This document shows positions 42,301 through 55,700 of a DNA stretch of 64,000 nt, piece by piece (the stretch's first letter is position 1; each line of letters starts with the position of its first letter). The stretch is from NCBI GenBank assembly GCA_903813345.2, contig CAIIXF020000001.1:4588001-4652000 (forward strand). Direction: 5' to 3'. The notes under the pieces are model-generated. The model worked only from the letters and a program-made list of their open reading frames with translations, was not told the DNA's origin and searched no databases. The position numbers and the translations under genes were made by a program. The DNA is from Owenia fusiformis. Taxonomy: Eukaryota; Annelida; Polychaeta; Sabellida; Oweniidae.

Positions 42301-42600
42301 TATAAGTAACTGGTTCTAAGGTTCATGGTCGTTGCTTATGTCGCATCTTGTATGCAGTGTCATTCTGTATTGAGTTTATCAATTGTTAAATTCTGTTCAC
42401 AAATGGTTCAAGGTGTCACCCCATAGGAAAGGATATTTATCATTGTGATATAAAATATGTAAAAAAGTTTTGTCGATACTCACAGCAGAACTTTGATTCA
42501 TGAACAGAAATAGAATTGTAAATTTTTCTGTATATTTAAGATAAAATGTCTCCGTATTCAGAAATACTGTAGTATTAGCAATACAGTTATTTTTCCCTCA

Positions 42601-42800
42601 AAGCACATTGTATTTCCACTCAATATTAAGGACTTCTTATTCCAACTCATGGTAAATATTTTCCTCTAAGTACATTGTATTTCCACTCAATATTAAGGAC
42701 TTCTTATTCCAACTCATGGTAAATATTTTCCTCTAAGTACATTGTATTTCCACTCAATATTAAGGACTTTGTATTCCAACTCGTGGCAAATATTTTCATT
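42601..42800. repeat. 67-bp tandem repeat, about three copies
   Basis: Unit includes CATTGTATTTCCACTCAATA and TTAAGGACTTCTTATTCCAA, recurring at 67-base steps with a decaying fourth copy after 42800. Confidence 0.9.
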
Positions 42801-43001
42801 GAAGTACATTGAATTCCTTTTCCTGTAAATATAATTTAAGTGCATTGTATTCATACTCAATTTTCCCGTTTCCTTTTGTTGAATATTTACCATGAGAATT
42901 TACAGCTGTTATTGCTGATAAACTTACATTCCATAAATGCAAATTATGTTTGATTTTGAAAATACAATGTTTATTCCATTTCTGGGGTTCAATGAGATAA
43001 G

Positions 43002-43086
43002 CAAAGGCAAGGGAAAAGTACTGTTGAGCTCAATATAAAAGATTTCTATATTGAGCTAAATAAACAGTACTTTTCCTTGGCCTATG
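43002..43086. mobile_element. 85-bp hAT-type MITE
   Basis: Left end CAAAGGCAAGGGAAAAGTAC and right end (complement) CATAGGCCAAGGAAAAGTAC are inverted; flanks 42994-43001 and 43087-43094 are both GAGATAAG, an 8-bp target duplication. A second hairpin (ATATTGAGCTCAA-like) fills the middle. Same terminal family as the element at 5308-7767. Confidence 0.9.
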
Positions 43087-43994
43087 GAGATAAGTGTTGT
43101 CCATACTAATTTATTTGTTAATTGGAATGTCAGTTCTTTTATTAACACTGTATTTTGTATTGAATCGGAAATAAAAAATATGAATTATTATTAATTTTCA
43201 TGTAGATTTTATTAATCTCTGACTAACAGGTTTTTGTACATTCAGTTATTTTTTGAATATATACAAATACATATAAATATATGTGCAGTTTGTGATACAT
43301 GAAAACTGAACTTTCAGTCTTATGTTCAATTTTTTCCAGTACATGTGTATGCTTGATTCTGACATCAGTTTATACTCACATAGGCAGTCAATCCACATCC
43401 ACATGGATCCACGTTATTTCCACATGGATTCCACGTGGATCGGATAGGGGGCCTGGGTGTATGTAATGAACCTTCATGTCTTCAACATGGAATTTTGTGT
43501 TACTAATTTAACTATCGATAGCCTACCAAAAATATTGGACTTCTCCTAATTAACCAGTCCCCAAGATCAAGAATATCTTCCGAATTCTGTACCCTGGTGC
43601 TTGGAGGAGGCATTTAACTTATCCTAATAGGTATATTATATTTCCACTAGGTGCGAACATCCACCATTGATGTATACTGCAATTTTGAGTTCTAGTCCCC
43701 AACGTGATTCCATAATGCACTTTAATTATTGTGCTATTATATATTGGAGTTGGATGAGTCAGTAAAATTAAACCAGAACAACGGCAACGCCAAAGCGTAG
43801 CGAATCCCATCGAACAGAAATGGCTGGCATTTTTACAAACGAAATATATAGCAAATATCATAAAACAACACACCAGAAAGGCCACCATTTTCAAAATGGT
43901 TAGCCAAGTTGTCATCAGAAGAAAAAATATGCTTTTAGTAGCCACCTATAAAATTTTTGAAAAATCGCACACATGTACTTGTGAAATAAGTAAA

Positions 43995-45190
43995 AAATGT
44001 AAAAATGACAGCCATTTTTTAAAATGGCTGCCTACTATCCAAAGTGTCATGAGACAGTGTGCAAGGCTCGTGAGTATTCACATATCAAATATGAACAAAA
44101 TCGCTTCACTACTTTTCAAGTTATAGTAAAAACGTAAAAATGGTGGTCATTTTTCAAAATGGCCGCCTACTACCCAAAGTGTCATTAGACAGTGTGCCAT
44201 GCTTATAGTATTCACATATAAAATATGAAACATACCAAATATGAATAAAATCGCTGAACTACTTTTCAAGTTATAGTTAAAACGTAAAAATGGTGGTCAT
44301 TTTTCAAAATGGCCGCCTACTACCCAAAGTGTCATTAGACAATGTGCCATGCTTATAGTATTCACATATAAAATATGAAACATACCAAATATGAACAAAA
44401 TCTCTGAACTACTTTTCGAGTTATAGTAAAAAACGTTAAAATGGCAGCCATTTTTCAAAATGGCCACCTTCTACCAAAAGTGTCATTAGACAATGTGACA
44501 TGCTTATAGTATTCACATATAAAATATGAAACATACCAAATATGAACAAAATCTCTGAACTACTTTTCGAGTTATAGTAAAATACGTTAAAATGGCAGCC
44601 ATTTTTCAAAATGGCCACCTTTTACCAAAAGTGTCATTAGACAATGTGACATGCTTATAGTATTCACATACCAAATATGAACAAAATTGCTTCACTACTT
44701 TTGGAGTTATTGTAAAATACGTTAAAATGGCGGCCATTTTTCAAAATTTTTTCAAAATGGCTGCCTTCTACCAAAAGTGTCATAGGACAGTGTGCCATGC
44801 TTATAGTATTCACATACCAAATATGAACAAAATTGCTTCCCTACTTTTCGAGTTATAGTAAAATACGTTAAAATGGCGGCCATTTTGAAAAATGGCCGCC
44901 TTCTACCAAAAGTATCATAGGACAGTGTGCCATGCTTATAGTATTCACATACCAAATATGAACAAAATCGCTCCACTACTTTTCGAGTTATAGTAAAATA
45001 TGTTAAAATGGCGGCCATTTTTCAAATTTTTTTTCAAAATGGCCGCCTTCTACCAAAAGTGTCATAGGACAGTGTGCCATGCTTATAGTATTCACATACC
45101 AAATATGAACAAAATCGCTCCACTACTTTTTGAGTTACAGCAAAAATCGTAAAATAACGAGTAAAGGCCGCCATTTTTCAAGATGGCTGC
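43995..45190. repeat. Tandem array of ~134-151-bp units with ATGGCGGCCAT palindromes
   Basis: About eight units, marked by GTCAT(T/A)(A/G)GACA.TGTG at about 44047, 44181, 44331, 44482, 44631, 44778, 44913 and 45059. Each has a palindrome of AAAATGGC(G/C)GCCATTTT type and CAAATATGAACAAAATCGCT. Antisense ORFs across it are repeat artefacts. Confidence 0.9.
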
Positions 45191-45229
45191 CATGTGCTTT
45201 TTTAATATCTACATTTGTAGCTTTATTAA

Positions 45230-45546
45230 CCCTTTCCCGACGTGAATATAAGAGGAAAATGTTGGCTCTGGTGACGGATAAGTAAGAGCAGTTTTTAGGG
45301 GAAAACTGCAAAATACCTACGCCCCGGGACCTATACCCTGAATTTTATCACTGAAATACAATTTTTAGTAAGGATTATCACATTAGAACAACTTGTCAAA
45401 ATTTGGTGTAAAAATACTGAATAGAACTGGAGATATTGTCATTTCATTGATGTATATAGATAAAAATAATGGTGCCAAAAGGAGCCTATCGTCCTGAAAG
45501 GTATAACATAATAGGGCTCCATATGGAGCCTATCGTCGTGAAAGGG
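45230..45546. mobile_element. piggyBac-type non-autonomous element, 317 bp
   Basis: CCCTTTCCCGACG at the left and CGTCGTGAAAGGG at the right, each flanked by TTAA (45226-45229, 45547-45550). TTAA duplication and CCC...GGG ends are diagnostic of piggyBac-like elements. No transposase. It also contains an internal repeat GGAGCCTATCGTC.TGAAAGG. Confidence 0.85.
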
Positions 45547-45773
45547 TTAATGTCCTTTATAATTTTTTTACACTTAAAACATATTGCTATTACAGTTTTA
45601 CATATTGTACCTAAATTACTGTAAAATCGGCACTAAAATGGCCGCCATTTTGAAATGAGCGGCCATTTTGAAAATCGGCTTTCGAGCAGAACTTCTACCC
45701 CCATAGGGTATATGTGTACAAAATATGAACAAAATCGGGCCAACGGTATTTGAGTTATTGCCTGGATGGACGG

Positions 45774-45835
45774 ACGGACGTACGTACGGACGGACGTACG
45801 TACGGATGGACGTACGTACGGACGGACGGACGGAG
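45774..45835. repeat. CGGA/CGTA tetranucleotide microsatellite
   Basis: Alternating GGACGGACG and TACGTACG tetranucleotides over about 60 bases, followed by CGGAGGCGTTCC. Confidence 0.95.
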
Positions 45836-46544
45836 GCGTTCCCTATATCCCTCCGAACTTCGTTCGATGGGATAACTAAATAAAATGAATTAACAAAACA
45901 TACCATCTTTATCAAAAAGCAGTTGCATCAAATAGTATTCCTAGATCTTGATTAACTCTATGTTGATGATCAACAAATACTTGGACAATTCTGACAAGTC
46001 GTTGTCATAAAATTCATTTAAAATGACACGCCACTAGAAGACGTGTACAAAGTTCAACAGTAATCAACCTTTGCTAGAGGCCCAATCATAATAGTTCAAC
46101 ATAAAATACACTAAAACCTCATGCTACAAATCGAATATGGTATCCAAGACAACACTGTTCTTCGCCTCTTCAAGCATATGTACACATGTTACAAAAACAA
46201 GTTATCTCAATGCGCAAAATTGTGCACTATAATGTTTTAATATGAATTGATTATATCTATTTTGAGGTAAACAAAGTGCCAACTCATTCTTGACCAGCTT
46301 TAATGAGTCAATATATAGAACTGGACATATCACTAAGAATCCTGGTATTGTTTATTGTTTATTTCTTTTTACCATTTGCCAATTTTGTACAAGGTTGCCA
46401 AGTTAAATCTTTCTCAATAATGAGTCATGATATGTTTTTCCTAAAGTCAGCCAATCTTCTAAAAATGGTAAATTCACTAAATAAAACCAGTTTACAATAC
46501 ATGTATATGCAAGTTAGAACAGCTGTATTATATAAATGTTCAAC

Positions 46545-46690
46545 AAATAATATTGCCTGGTCGAAATTAAATTCTGTATTCTCCAACACAATAATATTGC
46601 CTGGTCTAAATTAAATTCTGTATTCTCCAACACAATAATATTGCCTGGTCTAAATGAAATTCTGTATTCTCCAACATAATAATGTTGCCT
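46545..46690. repeat. 44-bp tandem repeat in the RTF2 3' region
   Basis: Unit AATAATATTGCCTGGTCTAA + ATTAAATTCTGTATTCTCC + AACAC, about three copies at 44-base steps, ending about 50 bases before the RTF2 stop codon (46741-46739) on the 3' side, so it is probably within the RTF2 3' UTR. Confidence 0.9.
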
Positions 46691-46738
46691 GTTCCATCCT
46701 GCCCTCCTTGAATGTATAATATGTATGATAGAGTCTAC

Positions 46739-49700
46739 TCAGTAATATAATGGGTTCATGGTCACCCAATGTGCAGTTTTGGCTTTCTTCCCAGCTTCAC
46801 TTGTGGTGAATAGAGATTTAAAAGCATTAGAAGCTTTAGGATCATTTTGAATGCTCCCATCTTTTTTAAGTTTGTCTTCTGGCTTGTTATTGGTCAATTT
46901 GGATTTGCTATCTTTTTTCCCATTGGTCAGTTTTGATTTTGGGTGTGTTCCATTGAGAGAAGAGCTTGTTCCTGGCTGTGGGTCTAGCTTGGCTTGTTTG
47001 CTTGATGGTCCCTCATCTGAAAAAATATATATCAGATGTAAGGGATTATCTTAGTTTTCAGTATTACAAGGGGTTTGCTAAATATCTAAAGATACATATC
47101 TAATGTTCAATTGGTGTTTTCAAAGAGGAATTGTGACATGGTCTCCTTATTATACTATACTTGAGTGGGTTTGGGGTAGATATCACCTGGGAATATATAT
47201 CATACCTGAGGAGCGGGCAGGATATATTGTATATGTCCCACCCAAGGCCAAATGCAGGTATATATAATATATCCATCCCACTCCCGGGAATTTTTCAATA
47301 TAATTGTAAATATAATTATGAATCTGTCGAGTCAAATTCTGTGAAAACATAACCCTTATATATTTGAAATCAATATAGAACTCATATTTCTTGATAATCT
47401 TATCCTTGGAGAGTGTGATACTCATTTGCCTAAGAGTGATTGATAATCCCTGGTCTGGATTTTTATAATTCCAAGATGACTGATTGTCAATGGTTTTTCA
47501 TAATTTTCACCAAAGGATCTTACCTGCTACACTCAGACTGGATTCTGCAGCTTTCTTTTTCTTAGATTTCTGCAAAAAGAATAAAAAGTCATGTAATATC
47601 TAAGACACACGGTACTTATCAGCATAATTACCAATTCGAAAATTGGTAACTGTATAAGCTGTGAACAAAGTCAATATCACCTGGTTTTTATTCGTTGATA
47701 CAATACCTGGTCTGTACTAAGTGTTTCGTTCAGTGCTAACTGCTTAACCAGAAGTAGGAAATGAAGTGACAATTGAGTTATCATGTTCGAATCGTAATAT
47801 AGACCTCAATTTAGGTATTATATTGAGTAATAAATACCTTAGGGGTAGGTACAAAAGCATTTGAACCCCTCACTCCCCTCCGTCATTCGTAATACAAAAA
47901 ACGTTTGTTACTAGCCCTGCAATATTAGTTGATATAATACCTGCTCTTCAGTCTATATTTCTTAAATACCACTCTCTATTTTTGAATACATTTCTTAATT
48001 CAATCTTTCATTTCTTCAAAGAGTGTAAAATTGTTGAAAAACAATAACATAACGTACTTTCTCCAACTTTGCCTTGAGTCTCCGTGCATCCATTTTCATG
48101 ACCATCTCATCCACATCATCTTCTGTGCCATTCAGGACAACAATATCTGCATCAGTAACAGCAGCCCCACACTGGAAATATACATGAACAATGGTGAATA
48201 AGCTTATTCATAGTTTTAATCGCTTGACTTCTCATTATTTTTCATATTTTTGCCAATTCTGCACAAATTGGAATATAGCAAGCATCATATCAATGCTATC
48301 AACACTTTCTAAATATAATTTGTGAAGATTGGATTAAGACTGTCAAAGATCAATTTTAGTGAAAAACTCTATGGCATATTATGTTATCCCTTTAGATCAT
48401 TGGTCCAATTTTTTGTGCAAAGAAATCTTGTCACTCTAGTAAGTCAAGAGGTCTTTAAGAAATTCCCTGATAATATCTGGCTTTTTCCTGGCTTTAAACT
48501 TTATCTTTAAACTTTTTATCTGACACAATAATTTTGGTTTGTGAAAATACATTGACATTAACATTAACTTTTTCCAATCAAAAACTTCCTTCATTGAATT
48601 TTTCCTTGTCATAAAAATGATAGGTTCAGTGATAGAAGTTACTCAATCTATACTACTCAATGCTAAGTGAACCTTAATGAATTAGATAATAAAATAGAAT
48701 TTTAATGTTTGATTATTAGCATAGCAAGTTGACTACTTATAGTGCTAAAGGTGGTGTGAACCTTTCATGGGCAAAGATGAATATAAGTAAGAACCACATC
48801 TTCTTTACGATTATGATGTCAATAAAATGAATAAGCATGCCATTACAGTATTGACTAGCAATCAAAATGCATTGAATGACCTAATATATCATTATCAATT
48901 GATAAATAACACTGTAATTGCCTTACACATAACAAGACATTAACAGGTGGCAACATGTGGCTCATTCACATACATAGTAATATTAAAATCTAATTTTTTT
49001 TAATTTTACATAATCACTGTCTCAATGAGAAAAGCATTTAATATTTTAATATGAAACTGAATTTTCATCACGTCTTACTGTTTATAGAATGTACAGTTTA
49101 ATTAAAAATCTATAACTGCAGTCTGACATGTTTTATAGACATTGATTTTTCCATATCAATCTTACAACCAGCTGGTAAAATGAAGATCTCAAATGTAAAA
49201 GGTAAGATATGAAATCAATACAAAATCATTGTTATTAACAAGGTGATTCAATTAAATTCCTTTAAAATATATTTTCTATTGCACTAGATTGCAGTAAATA
49301 TTGTGGTGTGTAATGGCAAATGCATGACTTGAGCGAATTAATCTGAAAAACATAACAAAATTTTATAATTAAATCAATTCAAAGTAGGATAAATGAGTCA
49401 AAACATATATATTGAAAGCTCAATAAAACTGTTTATTTTTAGTTGAGTATTCTCGGATCACACGAGTTCTTATCATGATGCTGTATTTAAAACGCTTCAA
49501 AGCAAGGATGCTTCTTGTGACTATTATATGTCTCTCTCTGGCCTTACTCATGTACAACATATTCTGGAATGACCCTATTCATGCAAACCCAGAATTTGCA
49601 AAATGGCAGAAGATTTTCGATGAGAGCAATAAACCTCGAGGGGTTTTTGTCGCAAAAAATGACTCTTATGATGCAATTGATCATGACGATAATGTGATTG

Positions 49701-52700
49701 ATGATCCTATTGATGAGCCGTTTATTTCACGAGTCAAACAATTTAAACTGAATTGTTCAGGAATAATTAACGGTGATGCTCAAGTTATAAGTGAAACTAA
49801 AATTGCTCTTCATGGGAGTAACAAGGAAGTGATCAGTAGCGATTATTTCATCACCGCAACAAAGACATGTAGAGAATTCCGCAAGGACTTTGGCTATAGC
49901 AACATCACAGTTAGTGACATAGAAAAGGAGTTCCCTATAGCTTATATACTCTCTGTGCACCATAATGTAGAACAAGTGGAATTTCTCCTCCGTAACATAT
50001 ATTCATCTCAAAATCTTTACTGCATTCACTTGGATAAGAAATCTACAGAGAGCTTTCAGGATGCTATACAATACATAGCTAGATGTTTTGATAATGTCAT
50101 GGTCTCCTCTAAACTTGAAAATGTAGTGATCGGAGGGCCTGGGAGACTGAAAGGTGAAATCAACTGTATGCGAGACCTACTTAATAAAGATCAGCAGTGG
50201 AAATATGCAATTAACCTTGCGGGGACAGACTTCCCATTGAAAACCAAAGAGGAAATCGTTCAACATTTGAAGACTTTGAATGGACAGAATGACATTGCAG
50301 GAGTTGAACAGTTTGATGAATCAAGAACAAAATATGTCCACAAAATGGTGGGATCATCTGATAACTGGGTCGTTGCAAAAACTGATGAGCTGAAACAACC
50401 ACCTCCTTTAAATATATCATTATACTCAGGAGTGGAATACTATCTTGCTAGTTACAAGTTTGTACAGCATGTTGTGTTTGATTACCTAGCAACAAGTCTT
50501 TTAAAGTGGTCCCTAGATACATTATTCCCCGAGAAGACATATTGGGCAACATTACAGCGTCAGCAAGGCACCCCAGGTGGTACCCTCGACACTACTTGGA
50601 GGACAATGGCTCGTATTATGAAACTGAAATCTACAGAGGGGAAATACAATCCTCCATGTGAAGGCATGTATACTGGTAATGTATGTGTTCTGGGTGTAGA
50701 GGACTTGCCCTATATAGCAAATCAAGACAGGTTATTTGCTGGTAAGCTTGACTTGTACTATGACCATTATGCACTTTATTGTATGATGGAGAGACTAGCT
50801 CCTAGCTTTAGACAGATGAACAAACACATAGTAGCTGATCAACAAGCCATTCCGAGGCTTCTAGTTGATAAACCAAATGAAGCAAATAATGTTATAAATC
50901 CTGGACATGAAGTAGTGAACCCTATAAGGGAAAACAATGTTGTTGAAGTTAATCTATAGATGGTCGAAAGGATTGGAAAATTAAAATGTTTATCATCATC
51001 CAATCAACACGCTTCATGAATATTCATGGACACTATATAAAATGTCAGGAGCTTGATTTCATTTACAATTTTACTTGCACCAAATGAAAAGAAGTTCCTC
51101 TGTACATAACCTCTTTCACATAGATTAGCATGTGCCTGTACCTGTAGCAGAATCCTTAAAAATGGTTTTAATTCTACTCTCTTTGAATAAGAGATCTTTT
51201 AAACTAGCCTTATTTAGGCAGATTAGGTCAAACAAATTAAGCTTAGTCAATGAAAAATGCAGTTGCAGAATATCATTTCATACTCAAGCTCCAATTGAAG
51301 GCCATTACAGATACATATGGGGTCATTAAGATCAGCATCAAAACTTTACAGCTGTCTTTTGTAGTGAGAGGGTCATTATTATTACTGGCCTCTTGGTTTC
51401 AGGATTCTGCAACAGCTGTGTTCGTTCATGACCAATTAATCTACTTTCATTGTTGCATGTACAATCACATTTTATTGACAATCAATTTTTAATAGAACTA
51501 TGAAACGCTTTAGAATCAAGTATTCTTTTTTATTATATACCCAATATGTAACACTAATCCTGATAGGTCAATACCTAGTCACATGTCCCGAAATAGATTT
51601 ACTATCTCCCTTCGAAAGTTATATTCCCTCAAATGAAAGAAGCGGGAATATACATTTGAACTATTGCCCGCTGAGGTCACGATTGCAACTTCTATTACCC
51701 TTGGAAACGTCTGCGCATCATCAATGCGCAGATGAAAAACAGATAAATTGAGGATAAGCACAAACACAAATCAGCTCCGTTCACCATGACAGACGAGCAT
51801 GAACGAAACAATATACGCAATGTGGATAAAGTTCCCTAAGCTCTATACGTCTGTCTAATTTCAAGTGTTATGATAATCTATTTCACGTGTTAAACGCCAT
51901 TGAATTTGTCAAGTGAGAGTCTCAGAAATTTCTTAGGAAAAAAATTCTGTTGAGCATATTATGACGGACCTGGGGAGGGTTTTTAAGCCCTTTTGGCCTT
52001 CGGGGAGGAACGGGACAAGAGTCAGTATAGGGTATATAATAAAACAAATAGTGACTGCCTAATTTCGAGCAATAGTGTAAATGATTTCCCCTTGGGAATA
52101 TCCTCTGTAATGTACTATTCCCTCAGCCTATTTGTCACTATTTGTATAATATATGTTGAGTTCATCTAGGGTATAAAGCATTATATTTGTGAATAGTCAA
52201 TATGTAGTGTAAAGTAGTGGTAGTCTTAATCTAATTCTTAAATAAATATTTCACAAGTTTATCTAATTGTCTTCTATAAGATTTGAATATTGTTTTGTCT
52301 GAAAGTATTAAGCATTTTACCCTTGATTTCATAAATTAATACTTTACATCGCAAAGCAATGCCTTCCATTGTATTATAAAGCAATGCTTTCCATTGTATT
52401 ATAAAGCAATGCTTTCCTTTAGATCATTGTCTATCATAGAAAATATAACGTTCAAAATGAAAAAAGGTCAATGAGCCAATAGAGAAAACATTCATTTGGC
52501 AGATAATAAAATAGTGCATCAATTACCAAAGTGCCATCTTTTAGAAAGTGATACTTTTGTAACAAGTTCAGAATGTTCTATTAAACAAAAAGGAGATATT
52601 TAATAATCATTCCACACCTCAAACTGAATTGGAAATTGTAATCAATAGACAATACTGAAGTCATGGAATTGCTTTATCTCCCTTGCATTTGTAATTCTTA

Positions 52701-55700
52701 ATGTTATGGTCTAATGATTTTTCTACTGTCTACTACAATTTTAATGAACATAATGACTGTGAGTTACAGTGGATAGAAACAAGATGAGATATCAAGCATA
52801 AAATGACTCTAAATTCAAGGAGGCAATTCAGCTTTACACTATCATTTTTATATGTGTGTTTATATAGATAGTATAGAACATATTAACTTTATTCATTGCT
52901 CATTCCAATACTCTCAACTACATTGTGTTTTGGATTTACAACAATACAAACCACTATGACATGTCCTTGTGTGTATGCATATATGGAGAAACTTCCTTAC
53001 AAACCACTATGACATGTCCTTGTGTGTATGCATATATGGAGAAACTTCCTTACAAACCACTATGACATGTCCTTGTGTGTATGCATATATGGAGAAACTT
53101 CCTTACAAACCACTATGACATGTTCTTGTGTGTATGCATATATGGAGAAACGTCCTTACCTTATGGCAGACATTTTCTTTGATTTCCTTGATGGCTCTCT
53201 CAGATACAACACATCCACAGCTCCACACAAAACAGAACCTGGTTTAATAGAAAATTGTAGATTAAAATATGTGTGTGAACAACTTACTAATGTGGACATT
53301 TTAGATACAAACCACTCACAGTTTCATATAAAACATGATAAAAGAGAAAAAAATATTTGTTTCTCTTATATGAACAAATCTTTAATGTGATAAAAGTTAG
53401 ATGTTAACACATAATCTTACAAATGAAATGTTTCTTACTTGTGTTTTCCATTCATCTCAATGCCTACAACTGGGCAGATGTACCTAGAGGTGTTAGTGTC
53501 AATGTAGGCATCGCCTTTCTCATTGTCTAGCTTCTTGAAGGCAGGATTGTCAGACAGGTTTAGGGCTTTCACATCCTTAAATGAAATGTATTAGCATTAC
53601 TGATAAGAGTGGAAGGGGGACAGAGCCTATACAGGTATTGCCTTTTTCATTGTTTGGTTTCATTATCAGATATAGGGCTTTTACATCCTTAAATGAAATG
53701 TACGAGGGTTCCTTATAGCATGGGAGGGGGACAGAGTCTAAGTAGGCATTGCCTTTTTATGTGATTACTTCAAGGCAGGATTATGAAGTTTAGGACTTTT
53801 ACATACAATGTACTTCATAATATCATTGGCTTTAAAACATCTATTAGGGTTGGAATTAGTGTTGTCGCGATTAATCGATACATCGTGATATACATCGCCA
53901 AAGCTGGTTCTGGCGATGCATCGATGTCTGAAACAAAACATCGATGTTTTTGAAAAAAATAAATTTGCTAAAAATCGCCCTTTCTTATCTTATTTTGACG
54001 CAAATTGCTTACCTTTTTTCATGTCTTATTACATTTTCCAATGTTTTCTGATATTCTTTCGCTTTATAACTGTTTTAGCTAGTCGAAATGAACCATTAAT
54101 CTAAAAAAATTACTTTACTTTCATTTCACCGTTACTAGAAGTTCCCGGATGTACCACCGTACTCTTATTAATTTGTTCTGTTCGGTATTTTAGTGCATTA
54201 GCGTTCGGTATTTTAGTGCACTTTTCTCTAACTTTTTCTCGATGTACATCGCGATGTGCATCGATGTTTACTACTGAAAATTGCCGATGTATCGATGTAC
54301 GATTATGCCACATCGCTACAACACTAGTTGGAATTCATAAAGTATGGTAGTGGGGATGGTGATGATTGGTTCAATATGGGCATGACATTTCATCCTTGAT
54401 CAGCTGTAGATATTTCACATCCTCAATGAAATGAAATGAAATGTGCTTTGTGCAATTGTGCTTTACAAAACTAGTTAACAAATGTGTCTCTTTAAACCAC
54501 AAAGGATGGGGACTAAGGGAGTGCTCCATATATACTTCATACTACATTAAAGAACAATATTATGTTGTTTAGTAATATGAAACCCACCTTCAATCCTCTA
54601 ATATGACTGAAGTTTGCAGCAGATTCAAATTTTGTCTTATCTAAGAGATACTCCAATACAGACTCTTTATTGTACAACCTGCAACCAAATCTAATACAGT
54701 AGAAACACAAAACACATGTTAGTATAACAAAAAGGTTGAGAAATACTGTGTTAGAAAAATTGGATAACCCAACATGATCATTCTGTAATACTTGATATTT
54801 CAAATGAGTGATTCATAGAATTTGCAACAAGGGTTCAAAATACAAATAAAATATGAACATATAATGATGGTACTTATACTTTAGTTTCACACGTTAGTGC
54901 CAAATTTTACCGTTCCTTTATTTTCTGTCAAATGCGACTACAAATATGGTAATGCTTCTCTTACCTCCCTAGTTCACAGGCCACTATGGGAGATCTGAGA
55001 GGCTCCTGAGTTATAGCACAGTGCTTCCATTTGGCAGCTAGCTCAGCTTCTTTGTCTTTCTGAAATGAAAAGATAGTATTGAAATTCAAAAATCCTAGTG
55101 TCTTTGAAAAGGTATGGATCAAAATTACATGGTAAAAGGTGTAGAGAATGCAAATTTTTACCTTTGTATTCAGAGCCAACCTTTTCCAGCATCGGCCTTC
55201 GCTCAAAATAGAGATGGCTTGACAAAAATTGCCAAATGTCATAAGTGTAATTTATGATTGAAAACAAAAACGATGGTGACAGACATTCATGGTGACAGAC
55301 ATTCATAGTTGTAGAATATTACAGTTTGCATAGTTGTTTATTCATCAATTATATCAATGTTCAGTGTACAGGCAACTGACACCCATGCAAGTGTATATAG
55401 TTACAACTGATTATATTACATAATTGTATTAATCAAGATGACAAGATATAAAACTGTTCTTAAAGATAGAAATATTGAATTTGACATACTGAAATTTTAA
55501 ACAATAAGTGAATAACAAATTGATGTGGACATAATTACACCATATGCACCAATTTCAAATGGAAGTGGTAAAGATGAGCCTGTCATGACAACTAATGTCT
55601 TCTGAACAGCTTAGTAATATTGCATAGCTGAGTGCATACACATATAGTCACATAAATTACATAGCCATTTCTCATCATCAAAATTCTGATCGCAGGCAAA

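Larger units (their letters stand above)
39581..43190 (+). other. 3' UTR/downstream region of the NIPA-like gene
   Basis: No exon recognised. Possible poly(A) signals: AATAAA at 39892-39897, 39957-39962 and 43170-43175; which is used cannot be told. The region holds four inverted-repeat elements (41235, 41578, 42231, 43002) and a 67-bp tandem repeat (42601). If the last signal is used the 3' UTR would be about 3.6 kb and would carry these hairpins into the mRNA. Confidence 0.5.
43190..46738. other. Spacer between the NIPA-like gene and RTF2, repeat-dominated
   Basis: No protein-coding exon recognised. Main contents are the ATGGCGGCC-type tandem array (43995-45190), a piggyBac-type element (45230-45546), a CGGA/CGTA microsatellite (45774-45835) and a 44-bp tandem repeat (46545-46690). 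ATCCCATCGAAC near 43806 and GTTCGATGGGAT near 45862 form an inverted pair that may bound one ~2.06-kb composite element. Confidence 0.55.

Noticed and set aside
46303-46614. 103-residue ORF
   Set aside because: Runs into the 44-bp tandem repeat of the RTF2 3' region; no family resemblance.
49440-49475. Upstream untranslated exon for the GT14 gene using TTTTTAG|TTGAG before the ATG
   Set aside because: The acceptor-like string is plausible, but no donor could be linked to it.
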